From Candidatus Melainabacteria bacterium (lineage in GTDB: Bacteria; Cyanobacteriota; Vampirovibrionia; 2-02-FULL-35-15): a DNA stretch of 64,000 bases. Shown piece after piece: positions 15,121 to 23,606 of this stretch. Numbering within the stretch: the stretch's first letter is position 1; each line of letters opens with the position of its first letter. The translations under genes were made by a program, and so were the position numbers. The notes under the pieces are model-generated. The model did not search any database. It saw only the letters and a list, made by a program, of their open reading frames with translations, and was not told the DNA's origin. The stretch covers positions 1-64,000 of the forward strand of contig JACPSL010000029.1 of the NCBI GenBank assembly GCA_016193285.1. The letters are read 5' to 3'.

Positions 15121-17433
15121 ATGATTTCATTAATTAAATTTCTTCTGTTTTTATTTCCTATTGTAAGTTTTGGCTTTATTTTACTAAACAGAATTCTTAG
15201 GATTAACTCATTACTTCTATTAATCCCGTTTTCAATATCTGCTGGGATTTCTATGTATATTTTCACTCTCCATTTATTATCTTATTTCACAAGCCCTAGA
15301 GAAGGTTCAATTGTTTCTTTATTACTTATGCTTCTTTCTTCGATTGCATTACTTTTTACACAAAAGAATAAGCCTGAATTAGGAATCAAATCAAAAGAGT
15401 TTCTAACTTTACTTATAATTGCATTAACTATTTCAATACTTTCATTTTTAGCCATCTACAGATTTGGAACATTTGATAAAGAATTTCATATATCACTAGC
15501 AACCTCAATTTTCCATAACAATGTCTATCCGCTAAGAGATATTTACAGACCTGATTACATACTTCTCTATCATTACGGAGGTGACCTCTTTAATGGAGCA
15601 ATTAACTACATTTGTAAAATAAATATTTTCAGGTGTTATGAATTCACTTCTTCTATATTAAGTGCCACAACCTTTTTAAGTTTATTTTCTTTAGCTTGGT
15701 TATTATTAAAAGACTTCAAGTCTTCTCTTTTTTGTAGTTTTTGTACTTACTTTGGAGGAGGGCTCTTGTGGCTAGACTCCATAGCCCGATACCTATTAAA
15801 GCTGTTGCCTGACTTCGCTAAAGACTGGAGCCTGTTTGAAACATTTTTTAATATTGGGATTCATGGTGGTATTATAGATGCTCCATCACTTACTACTTTT
15901 TTATCAACCTTTGGGTTTGGGAATCCAATCCTTATATTGTCACTTGTGATTTTTTTTAGGATTTATGAACTTAAATCAACAAGAGAAATAATAAGCCATT
16001 TTATATTTTTAATTGTGTTTTTACTAGCTCTTTTTTTAACAGCAGAATGGCTCTGTGTAACCTTTTGTAGTGGAATACTTTGTTTCTCATTAATCAGATT
16101 AATAAAAAAAGATAAGAAAATCGTTTTGTTATCCTTTATACTACTTTTAATGTCTTGGATTCTAATAAAAACATTGGGAAATCCATTATTCCTTCAAGAT
16201 GAAATTCAAAGACTTGGGCGAGCTAATATCTTTGATGTTAGTTTTAAAAGTCAACCATTTTCTATACTAAGCTGGGGAAGATTATCGACTCAATTAATGA
16301 ACTATCAACAAGTTAATTTTTTCTCATGGGAATTTATTTCTGAATTTGGACTTAGTTTCATCCTTCTCCCACTTGCTTTAATCTACTTATTTAAAACTAA
16401 GAATAAATTTGCTATTTTACTCTTCTCATGTGCTACTACTACTATGCCATTACCTTTAGTACTTGACTTTAAAGCTAACCCGATAGATTTAAATAGACTG
16501 TTTTGTTTTGGTAATTCAATAATAATATTATTAATTTGCTGTTGCATTGTAACAGTATTTCAACACTTAATAAAGAACGAGCTGTTTATTCTTACATATT
16601 CAACAGCATTTTGCCTTTCACCACTTGCAGGATTATTTAGTGCAACAATTTTTACTCCTTTTGTATACTCTGATAAAATTTTTACACAAGAACTTTTTAG
16701 CAATCTAGAAACAGTTAATTCTGTAGATGAACTAAGAGAATTATTCAAGCAACTTAATACTCATGTACTTAATTATAAGTACAAGCCATTTAATGAATAC
16801 AAAGAAGAGCTTAGCTTTTTAAAGTCAAATAGCAAACCACTTGATGTAGCAATATCCAGTTTTACAGATCTGCCAATTTACAGTGGGATATACTCTCTAA
16901 TCCCAGCAGGAAAATGGCTTTATAAGGACATCGTATATTCATCTTATGACAGTATTTATTTAACAGTTATTACTACTCTAGATCCACACTTACTTCATGA
17001 ATTAAATATCAAGTGGCTAGTCTTAAGCACAAATTCAAAAAATGCCCTCTCTTTAGAAACAAAAGAACTCTTAAATAATTCTCAAATATTTAATCTTGTA
17101 TTTATTGGAAGAGAAAAATCTTCAGGCCAAAAATATGAAATATATCATACCAATGATTTAACAAAATATACCAATGAAGTTAAAAGAAAAACAGCTTGGA
17201 TATTAGTTAACAAATATGGCCAACCAATAGAAATTAGCGAACAAATTAGAACTTACCTCTCTTTATTTCCAAGTTCTAAAGATGCACTATTTGAATTAAA
17301 AGCACTACGTAAAATAAAACCAGAACTAAAAAAACAATTAATAACCGCTCAAGCAATAATAATACAAAATCTTGAAGATCAAATTAAGCAAAGTAATTTA
17401 AATATTGTCTTAAACAAAAAATTTGACTCATAG
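15121..17433 (+). CDS. Large multi-pass membrane protein, GT-C-like, with C-terminal soluble domain (paralogue A3)
   Basis: 770 aa, tandem copy of the preceding gene (1 bp between stop and ATG). F-D-K-E-F-H-I-S-L-A and L-L-Y-H-Y-G-G-D-L-F in the first periplasmic loop, I-H-G-G-I-I-D-A-P, T-L-D-P-H-L-L-H-E-L-N-I-K-W before the C-terminal domain. Residues about 687-770 (A-W-I-L-V-N-K-Y-G-Q-P-I, LFPSSKDA, KPELKKQ, a closing helix) give the clearest Tic22-like pattern of the trio. It ends in a 6-bp convergent overlap with an acyltransferase gene. Confidence 0.6.
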   Translation: MISLIKFLLFLFPIVSFGFILLNRILRINSLLLLIPFSISAGISMYIFTLHLLSYFTSPREGSIVSLLLMLLSSIALLFTQKNKPELGIKSKEFLTLLIIALTISILSFLAIYRFGTFDKEFHISLATSIFHNNVYPLRDIYRPDYILLYHYGGDLFNGAINYICKINIFRCYEFTSSILSATTFLSLFSLAWLLLKDFKSSLFCSFCTYFGGGLLWLDSIARYLLKLLPDFAKDWSLFETFFNIGIHGGIIDAPSLTTFLSTFGFGNPILILSLVIFFRIYELKSTREIISHFIFLIVFLLALFLTAEWLCVTFCSGILCFSLIRLIKKDKKIVLLSFILLLMSWILIKTLGNPLFLQDEIQRLGRANIFDVSFKSQPFSILSWGRLSTQLMNYQQVNFFSWEFISEFGLSFILLPLALIYLFKTKNKFAILLFSCATTTMPLPLVLDFKANPIDLNRLFCFGNSIIILLICCCIVTVFQHLIKNELFILTYSTAFCLSPLAGLFSATIFTPFVYSDKIFTQELFSNLETVNSVDELRELFKQLNTHVLNYKYKPFNEYKEELSFLKSNSKPLDVAISSFTDLPIYSGIYSLIPAGKWLYKDIVYSSYDSIYLTVITTLDPHLLHELNIKWLVLSTNSKNALSLETKELLNNSQIFNLVFIGREKSSGQKYEIYHTNDLTKYTNEVKRKTAWILVNKYGQPIEISEQIRTYLSLFPSSKDALFELKALRKIKPELKKQLITAQAIIIQNLEDQIKQSNLNIVLNKKFDS

Positions 17434-18033
17434 TACACTAAGTTTTACTTTTTCTGTAGCATTCAAAATTTCTGATTTGCTATCACGTGTAGCTATAACT
17501 CTTGCAGGAACCCCTACAACTATTGTATTTTCAGGCACATCTTTAGTTACAACACTTCCAGCACCAATAACTGCACCTTGATTAATTGTTACATTGCCTA
17601 AAATAACAACATTACATCCTATAAAAACATTATCTTTTACTATAATTGGTTTTTTAATTAAGCCTTGATATCTAATTGGTTTTGATAAATCACTAAAATC
17701 ATGATCATGAGAGTAAAACATACTGTTTGCACCAACAAGTACCATATCACCGATTGTTACTCCTCCATAGCCATTTAAATAAACATATTCACTAATTACA
17801 CTTTTTCCTACAGAAATATTTTCAGGAAAGTGAAATGTAATCCCTTCCCTTATCCAAAAAGTACTTAACTTTTTTAAAAAGAATTTCAAGAAGATAAATC
17901 TAAGAATATCCCCAATTGGTGTTGGAAGATATTTAAACAAGCCATATAAAGTTAAAAACAGATACCTTTTTAACAAGCTAGTTATACTTCCATTAAACAC
18001 ATTTTTAAAATCAGTTAAAAAATCTTTTATCAT
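17428..18033 (-). CDS. Hexapeptide-repeat acyltransferase (WbbJ/LacA type)
   Basis: 201 aa. After an N-terminal hydrophobic stretch, the left-handed beta helix begins near residue 75 with repeated I/V-G-x-x-V units; S-H-D-H-D-F holds the catalytic His of the O-acetyltransferase family, and V-I-G-A-G-S-V-V-T-K-D-V-P-x-N with V-G-V-P-A-R-V-I closes the domain. It likely O-acetylates a sugar from acetyl-CoA. It is transcribed alone, convergent with the GT-C gene (6-bp overlap) and divergent from the radical SAM gene. Confidence 0.85.
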   Translation of the reverse strand: MIKDFLTDFKNVFNGSITSLLKRYLFLTLYGLFKYLPTPIGDILRFIFLKFFLKKLSTFWIREGITFHFPENISVGKSVISEYVYLNGYGGVTIGDMVLVGANSMFYSHDHDFSDLSKPIRYQGLIKKPIIVKDNVFIGCNVVILGNVTINQGAVIGAGSVVTKDVPENTIVVGVPARVIATRDSKSEILNATEKVKLSVL

Positions 18034-18078
18034 ATTTACATTTCCAAGTATTGATCATTGTACACTTTTGCAATAATA

Positions 18079-18084
18079 TAGAAT
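18079..18084 (+). promoter_or_regulatory. -10 box TAGAAT 7 nt before a GTG start
   Basis: TAGAAT ends 7 nt upstream of GTG 18092, so a transcript starting at the usual distance would begin at the start codon. TTGTAC at 18058-18063 could be a -35, but its 15-bp spacer is short. No Shine-Dalgarno is possible in this arrangement. Confidence 0.4.
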
Positions 18085-18091
18085 ATTATTC

Positions 18092-19183
18092 GTGATTACA
18101 TACTTAAAAAATTTAAAAGAAAAAGTTAATAGGCAGGTTGGCTCAGATGTATTTAAGAGAGTAGTTCAATACCAAGGAGCAAAAGGGCTTGTTAATCTTG
18201 TTAATGTATCTGTTAATGCCATACAAGAAAGACATCCTCCAAGATTAAATTATCTGCCTCCATGTTTATTTGTAGAGATTACAAACAGATGTAATCTTGC
18301 ATGTCCTACTTGTCTATTAGGAACTGAGCAAGCTTATAACGGCTATAACAAATCAGATATAGCTTTTGAACAATTTAAAAATATTATTGATCAAATTCCT
18401 TCACTTGTTTATGTGACTTTGCAAGGTGTAGGCGAACCTCTCTTAAATAAAGACATAGTTAAAATGATTGCTTATTGTAGTCAAAGAGGTATATCAACAT
18501 ACATAAACACAAATGGCACAGTACTTACTGAAACAAAATCAAAAGAACTAATAGAAGCACGATTATCAAATCTGTCTATTTCAGTAAACAGCTTTGATGA
18601 AAAAGTTTTTGCTGAAACACGTTCAGGTGCTTCAATTAAAAAAATATCTGAAAATATTAAAAAGTTTATTCAAATAAAGCAAGTTAAAAACACAAAAAAA
18701 CCAATTGTTTCATTTAGAGCAATTTTAATGAAAGAAACTGAACCTTATATGGAAGATCTTATTTACAAATCAGATGAGCTTGGTGTTGATGTCCTCTATA
18801 TACAACTTTTTATGAGTATCATTGCAGATAAAAATCTAATGGAATCATCTTTAAGTCCTTCTGAAATAGAAGAATTTTCAAAAAAGCTTGAGACATGGAA
18901 GAAAAAAGTAAAGTTACAAATTATCACTGAAAGTTTTGGAAAGTCATCAAATAATCTTGGTCAGTGTAATCTGCCATGGTTTAGCCCAAATGTTACTGCA
19001 GAAGGTTTTGTAACACCATGTTGTACTATAAGTAATCCAAACATTATAAATATGGGAAATATTTTTAATACACCTTTTGAACAAATATGGAACTCTGAAA
19101 AGTTTGTTAATTTTAGAGCTAATTTTTATGATAAACAACCAAAGGAATGTGTAGGATGCCATAATTACAAAGTTAAGAAATAG
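18092..19183 (+). CDS. Radical SAM/SPASM domain protein
   Basis: 363 aa. Cluster-binding Cys67, Cys71 and Cys74 (C-N-L-A-C-P-T-C) after a beta strand; G-V-G-E-P-L is the GGE-type SAM motif. The C-terminal SPASM region shows C-N-L-P-W, G-F-V-T-P-C-C, M-G-N-I-F, I-W-N-S and E-C-V-G-C, ligands for auxiliary Fe-S clusters. Such proteins occur in many glycan loci with unknown substrates; SPASM enzymes otherwise modify peptides. It heads an operon with a YbhN-like protein 8 bp downstream. No precursor peptide is visible next to it. Confidence 0.88.
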   Translation: MITYLKNLKEKVNRQVGSDVFKRVVQYQGAKGLVNLVNVSVNAIQERHPPRLNYLPPCLFVEITNRCNLACPTCLLGTEQAYNGYNKSDIAFEQFKNIIDQIPSLVYVTLQGVGEPLLNKDIVKMIAYCSQRGISTYINTNGTVLTETKSKELIEARLSNLSISVNSFDEKVFAETRSGASIKKISENIKKFIQIKQVKNTKKPIVSFRAILMKETEPYMEDLIYKSDELGVDVLYIQLFMSIIADKNLMESSLSPSEIEEFSKKLETWKKKVKLQIITESFGKSSNNLGQCNLPWFSPNVTAEGFVTPCCTISNPNIINMGNIFNTPFEQIWNSEKFVNFRANFYDKQPKECVGCHNYKVKK

Positions 19184-19191
19184 CAAGCTCA

Positions 19192-20166
19192 ATGAGAAAA
19201 AACATTTTTCTATATGTAAAACTAATCTTACTTATTGTAATTTTTGCGTGGATTTTCAAGGTAGTAAATGTAAATGAAACTATTAAAGTTTTACAAAAAA
19301 CTAATTTATTCTTTTTCTTACTTGCATTTATAATAAACAATCTATCAAGCATTTTTCTTACAATCAAATGGCACAGGCTAGCAAGCCCGCTTGAAATAAA
19401 AAGTGATTTTACAGAACTTTTAAAGCTAAATTATATTTCAATCTTTTACAGCACTTTTATACCAGGACAAGCTTCAGGAGAATTAATCAAAGGAATTAAA
19501 CTAAGTAAAAAAGAAAAAGCTGTTCAAAAAGTCTGGATACCAATATTCATTGACAAAATAACAAATCTCTTTATGGTTTTTGTCATAGGATTTATTGCAA
19601 CTTTATCTGATAAAACTTTTAGACAAAACACGGGATTAATTCTTGTAATTTCTTTATTAACTATCCTACTCTTTTTTACAACAATTATTTTATTTAGTGA
19701 AAACACAGAAAAAATTGTTTCCATACTTAAGGATTTTATTCTAAGGAGCTTAAGAACTTTTAATTTAAACACAAAATCAATAGAGGAATTCTCTATTACT
19801 TACTTTAAAGAATATAAAAAGCATGACTTATTAATGTTAGAGACTTTCTTTTGGAGTTTACTAATCAAGGCACCTCATATTTTTGCATTTTATTTTTTAT
19901 CTTTAAGTTTAAACATTGACTTAAATTTAATACAAAATGCCTGGCTATTTGCAACTGTTTCACTTGCAACAATACTACCCATAAGCTTTGCAGGACTTGG
20001 AGTAAGAGAAGGAATAGTAGTTGCAATTCTCTCAAAAATTGGAATATCAAGCTCAAGTGCTTTAAGTTTATCCTTGCTTATTTTTTTATTAGGTATACTA
20101 GCAGCATTAATTGGTGGAATAATTGAGTTATTATCAGATTTTAAACAAAAAACAATAAATGAATAA
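19192..20166 (+). CDS. YbhN/LPG-synthase-TM family flippase-like membrane protein
   Basis: 324 aa with about eight hydrophobic helices. Motifs: N-x-L-S-x-x-F-L-T-I-K-W, F-I-P-G-Q-A-S-G-E, S-L-A-T-I-L-P-I-S-F-A-G-L-G-V-R-E-G, typical of the UPF0104/lysylphosphatidylglycerol synthase TM region (AglD/YbhN) family. These proteins are thought to move or use lipid-linked molecules in envelope synthesis. It sits between a radical SAM protein and a TPR-bearing GT-C protein, overlapping the latter by 8 bp. Confidence 0.85.
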   Translation: MRKNIFLYVKLILLIVIFAWIFKVVNVNETIKVLQKTNLFFFLLAFIINNLSSIFLTIKWHRLASPLEIKSDFTELLKLNYISIFYSTFIPGQASGELIKGIKLSKKEKAVQKVWIPIFIDKITNLFMVFVIGFIATLSDKTFRQNTGLILVISLLTILLFFTTIILFSENTEKIVSILKDFILRSLRTFNLNTKSIEEFSITYFKEYKKHDLLMLETFFWSLLIKAPHIFAFYFLSLSLNIDLNLIQNAWLFATVSLATILPISFAGLGVREGIVVAILSKIGISSSSALSLSLLIFLLGILAALIGGIIELLSDFKQKTINE

Positions 20167-22207
20167 ATATATAAAAGAATATTATTTTTTAATTGTTCCA
20201 ATCTTAATTACACTAATAGTATATTTGGTTTCTCTCTCTTATCCGCTTAGAAATTTTGATGAGGATGTTTTAATTAAAAATTTCTATGTACCAAAAACTT
20301 TAGGGGAATATATTGAAAAGCTTTTTTTAATTCATTTTGGCGGTGCTACAGAAGCACATGGTTTTACTTTTTCTAGTGTTAAAAATATCCATGTAAGCAT
20401 TTTAGGAATACCACTTTTTTATTTAATTAGTTATTTATTTCATGGGAAAGCTTTTCTTTTTCATTTGTGGGATTTATTCTTACACTGCCTTGCAGTATAC
20501 TTTTTTACTTGTTTATGTTATAAAATTACTTCAAATAAAAAAATTGCTTTATTTTCAGCACTTGCATGGACATTACATCCAACAAACGTTGAGCCAGTTA
20601 TATGGGCTACTAATTGGGCTCAATTACTTGGCGGGGCACTTTATTTTTACACATTAAATAAAATTGTTTCAACTCCAACAACAATATTTATTTTGTTTAT
20701 TACAACAGCTCAAATATTTTTTACTGAACATACAATAACTATTCCACTAGCAATTTTAATAACAGCACTTTATTTTACTAAAGATAAAATTACATCTCTT
20801 AAAATAAGTCTTCCTTCATTTGTTGTTGTCTTGTATTGGATTTTACGAAATTTATTAATTGCAAAAAGTCATGCTGAAAACTTAAACACAAACATTATTT
20901 TTCTTTCTCCTCAGATTTTTCTTCATGAGTTAAAAATTATTTTCTTTCCAAAAAACTTAAGCATTGATCAGATTGATTTCTTAAATCTTAATGGAAGCCT
21001 CACTGGCATAGCTATTTTTATTTCAGTATTGATTTTAAGTTTGTTATTAAAAAACAAATTTAAAAATCTTTCATACGGATTAATTCTTTACATAATAACT
21101 CTTTTACCTTTTATACAAATCATTCCTCTTTATTCACTTGTAGCAGAAAGATATAACTATTTTGGATCTGCATTTTTACTTTTTGGAATTGTATCTTTTA
21201 TCTTTCAGCACAAGTTTAAAAAGGGCAAACACATTGGTTTGCCCTTACTGATTTCTTTGTGTTTGGTCCTGGGGGTAAGGTCATATACAAGGATTCTTGA
21301 ATGGAAAGATAGTTCTTCTTTATTTCTAAGTACAATTAACACAAGCAAATCACTCTTTAAAAAAGGAATCTGGACTTATAACTTAGCAATTAGTCAGGAA
21401 GATAAAAATAAAAAAGAAGATTTATTAAACTTGTCTTCAAATCTCTTGGAATTATTTATACAAAATACACCTTTAGAAAAAAACATTAATCCATTTCTTT
21501 TAAAATATGAATTAGATAATAAATCTTTATTTGCAAAAGCAGCTTTAAGAATAGCTACAAATAGCGAAATCTTAAACGAGAAGGATAAACAATTAGAATA
21601 TTTACTTAAAGCACTAGCTTTTTCAAGGCCAAACTCACAAATTCAAGCAGCTATCTTTAAAGATCTTGGGACATATTACTTTCAAAAAAATAATTTTAAC
21701 AAAGCAATTGAGTTTTATAACAGAAGTAATTCTATTTCTGAAAACTCTACAATTAATTATGCAATTGCTCTTTGTTACTTAAAGTTAAATGATTTTAATA
21801 ACTATGAGAAATATTTAAAGAAAGCAGTTTCTGAAATTTCTCCATCAAACGTAGCTCCTTTTAGAACTTACGCACAATTTCTCGAACTAAATAAACATGA
21901 CTACAAAAATGCTATCAAGTATTATAAAATTGCAACTTTACTTGAAAACAAAGTTGAATCTTATATCTTATTAGCAACTCTTTATCTAAAACAAAATCAA
22001 ATAAATAATGCCTATAAGATAGTTAAAAGAGGATTACATAGCTTCTCGGATGATCCAACCCTTACTTATCTTGACGGTGCAATTAACTTAAACAAAGGCA
22101 ATAAGCAAACTGGAATTAAAAAATTAAAAAAAGCAATTGAGCATAAAGATTGTCCAGAAGATATTAGAACTGAGGCTAGTAATATACTTGAAAATATTAA
22201 AAAATAA
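20159..22207 (+). CDS. TMTC-like membrane protein: GT-C-type N-terminal half with C-terminal TPRs (paralogue C1)
   Basis: 682 aa. Hydrophobic helices fill residues 1-400, with F-D-E-D in the first loop and W-T-L-H-P-T-N-V-E-P-V-I-W in helix 3-4, the H-P-x-N-x-E motif of TMTC-like O-mannosyltransferases. From about residue 470 there are tetratricopeptide repeats (Y-F-Q-K-N-N-F-N-K-A-I-E, Y-K-N-A-I-K-Y-Y-K-I-A, and more). Eukaryotic TMTC proteins transfer mannose to proteins in the ER lumen; by analogy this one would act in the periplasm. A 10-bp-stem hairpin lies at the boundary of the two halves. Confidence 0.72.
   Translation: MNKYIKEYYFLIVPILITLIVYLVSLSYPLRNFDEDVLIKNFYVPKTLGEYIEKLFLIHFGGATEAHGFTFSSVKNIHVSILGIPLFYLISYLFHGKAFLFHLWDLFLHCLAVYFFTCLCYKITSNKKIALFSALAWTLHPTNVEPVIWATNWAQLLGGALYFYTLNKIVSTPTTIFILFITTAQIFFTEHTITIPLAILITALYFTKDKITSLKISLPSFVVVLYWILRNLLIAKSHAENLNTNIIFLSPQIFLHELKIIFFPKNLSIDQIDFLNLNGSLTGIAIFISVLILSLLLKNKFKNLSYGLILYIITLLPFIQIIPLYSLVAERYNYFGSAFLLFGIVSFIFQHKFKKGKHIGLPLLISLCLVLGVRSYTRILEWKDSSSLFLSTINTSKSLFKKGIWTYNLAISQEDKNKKEDLLNLSSNLLELFIQNTPLEKNINPFLLKYELDNKSLFAKAALRIATNSEILNEKDKQLEYLLKALAFSRPNSQIQAAIFKDLGTYYFQKNNFNKAIEFYNRSNSISENSTINYAIALCYLKLNDFNNYEKYLKKAVSEISPSNVAPFRTYAQFLELNKHDYKNAIKYYKIATLLENKVESYILLATLYLKQNQINNAYKIVKRGLHSFSDDPTLTYLDGAINLNKGNKQTGIKKLKKAIEHKDCPEDIRTEASNILENIKK
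21221..21246 (+). other. Perfect 10-bp stem-loop within coding sequence
   Basis: AAGGGCAAAC, loop ACATTG, then GTTTGCCCTT. It lies in the paralogue C1 gene between the membrane half and the TPR half and is GC-rich for this genome. No T-run follows, so it is not a classical terminator. Confidence 0.6.
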
Positions 22208-22231
22208 AGTTTTATAGTCTCTGGTTGATTA

Positions 22232-22281
22232 AAAATTAACCTTGATGTGGTATAAAATAGATTGAGATTAAGGTTAATTTT
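22232..22281 (+). promoter_or_regulatory. hicBA promoter with 12-bp inverted repeat operator
   Basis: AAAATTAACCTT (22232-22243) and its exact complement (22270-22281) flank a -10-like TATAAA/TAAAAT at 22251-22258, and the right arm abuts the hicB start codon. The distance between arms suits a dimeric repressor that blocks the promoter; HicB antitoxins commonly autoregulate this way. Confidence 0.6.
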
Positions 22282-22488
22282 ATGAAACTTAAAATTGTTT
22301 TAGAAAAAAGCGATGAAGGTGGTTTTACTGCTTATGTACCGTCATTACCTGGATGTGTTAGTGAAGGTAATTCAGAAGAAGATGCTGTTAAAAACATTCA
22401 AGAAGCAATTGAATTGTATCTTGAGCCGGTAGATGATGATTGGATTTTTGATAAAAACAAAAATATAGTAAGAGAAATCTCCTTGTGA
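22282..22488 (+). CDS. hicB: HicB-family antitoxin
   Basis: 68 aa: I-V-L-E-K-S-D-E-G-G-F-T-A-Y-V-P-S-L-P-G-C-V-S-E-G-x-S-E-E-D-A is the HicB partial RNase H-like fold signature, followed by a helix and a short tail. It lacks the long C-terminal DNA-binding extension of some HicBs. It would neutralise the HicA toxin by direct binding. The stop overlaps the hicA GTG (GTGA). HicB-first order is common outside Proteobacteria. Confidence 0.88.
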   Translation: MKLKIVLEKSDEGGFTAYVPSLPGCVSEGNSEEDAVKNIQEAIELYLEPVDDDWIFDKNKNIVREISL

Positions 22489-22712
22489 AGAAAGTTCCAA
22501 GTTTAAATTTCTTTAAAGTAATTAGAGCACTTCAAAGAGCAGGATGGATTGTAGTTCGCCAAAAAGGAAGTCATATCAGGTTACATAAACATACTGCTAG
22601 CGAGATTTTAAAACTAACAGTACCTGCTCACAATCCAATTAAAAGATCAACACTTTCACATATTTTGAAGCAAGCAGGTATCAGCCTTGAAGAGTTTGAG
22701 AAATATTTGTAG
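22485..22712 (+). CDS. hicA: HicA-family mRNA interferase toxin
   Basis: 75 aa double-stranded-RNA-binding-like fold: V-I-R-A-L-Q-R-A-G-W-x-V-V-R-Q-K-G-S-H-I-R-L-H with catalytic His30, then T-V-P-A-H-N-P-I-K-R-S-T-L-S-H-I-L-K-Q-A-G-I-S-x-E-E-F. HicA cleaves mRNA when freed from HicB. All key residues are present, so it looks active. Translationally coupled to hicB. Confidence 0.9.
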   Translation: MKKVPSLNFFKVIRALQRAGWIVVRQKGSHIRLHKHTASEILKLTVPAHNPIKRSTLSHILKQAGISLEEFEKYL

Positions 22713-22763
22713 TCTTAAGCTATTCCCATATCGTCAGGATTTCCCTAATGCTAATATAAAAGC

Positions 22764-23588
22764 ATGGTTCTAATTAAAGAAAAAGAAGATATAAAAATAG
22801 AAATAAAAAGAGAGAGAGAAAATGCTATTAGGCAAGATAGCAAGATAAGCTTATCCATATTTAACTACTGCTTCTTGGTTTATTTTTATCTCTTAAAAGA
22901 AATTAAAAAAAATGCTCATTTTGCAAAAGGAGTATTGCTTGATGTTGGCTGTGGAGCATCACCTTTTAAAGATTATTTCATAAAATATGTGGATAAATAT
23001 TTAAAACATGAACATCCCGAAGCAGCTAAAGAAAATATTAAATATGATTATTTGTCTGAGTTACCTAAAATCAATGCACCAGATAATTCAATTGATACAA
23101 TTATTTCATGGTCGGTACTTGAACATGTCTCTGAACCATTTGAGACGATTAAAGAATTCAATAGAATCTTAAAAGCTAATGGAATATTTATAATTTCAGT
23201 CCCACAATATTGGCACCTTCATGAAGAACCACATGACTACTTAAGATTCACAAAACACATTTTAAATGAAAAAATTACTAGATTAGGATTTGAAATTGTT
23301 TATATGAAAGAAGAAGGAAGGTCCTTTGCAGTTGTTGGTCAGGCATTTTGCAATGCAATGATTTTACTTTTTGATCTTAATCATGTAAAAAACATTTTTA
23401 ATTTCTTAGGTGGCAAAAAATCAGAAAACATTACAAAAAGCATATTGTATACAATTTACAAATCACCTTTAATTTTGCTATCAATTATCCTTATTCCTGT
23501 TATTAACATTGTGTTCCTAATCCTGGACAAACTCCTAGGAAGTCCTAGAGATACAATTGGGTATTTCGTTATAGCTAAGAAAAGATAA
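22764..23588 (+). CDS. SAM-dependent methyltransferase with C-terminal hydrophobic region
   Basis: 274 aa class I (Methyltransf_11-like). Motif I L-L-D-V-G-C-G-A-S-P near residue 58, acidic/central strand D-T-I-I-S-W-S-V-L-E-H-V, and I-L-K-A-N-G-x-F-I-I-S-V-P. H-E-E-P-H-D-Y-x-R-F-T is common in glycan-locus methyltransferases. A hydrophobic hairpin near 225-255 suggests membrane association. TAATAT ends 6 nt before the ATG, another near-leaderless start. Followed by rmlA-like and rmlB. Confidence 0.82.
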   Translation: MVLIKEKEDIKIEIKRERENAIRQDSKISLSIFNYCFLVYFYLLKEIKKNAHFAKGVLLDVGCGASPFKDYFIKYVDKYLKHEHPEAAKENIKYDYLSELPKINAPDNSIDTIISWSVLEHVSEPFETIKEFNRILKANGIFIISVPQYWHLHEEPHDYLRFTKHILNEKITRLGFEIVYMKEEGRSFAVVGQAFCNAMILLFDLNHVKNIFNFLGGKKSENITKSILYTIYKSPLILLSIILIPVINIVFLILDKLLGSPRDTIGYFVIAKKR

Positions 23589-23606
23589 GATATAATCTAA
23601 GCACTT

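Noticed and set aside
18092-19183. Radical SAM gene as a RiPP maturase
   Set aside because: No small precursor ORF lies within 100 bp on either side, and neighbours are glycan genes.
21221-21246. Hairpin as an intrinsic terminator
   Set aside because: It lies inside an intact coding sequence and lacks a T-run.
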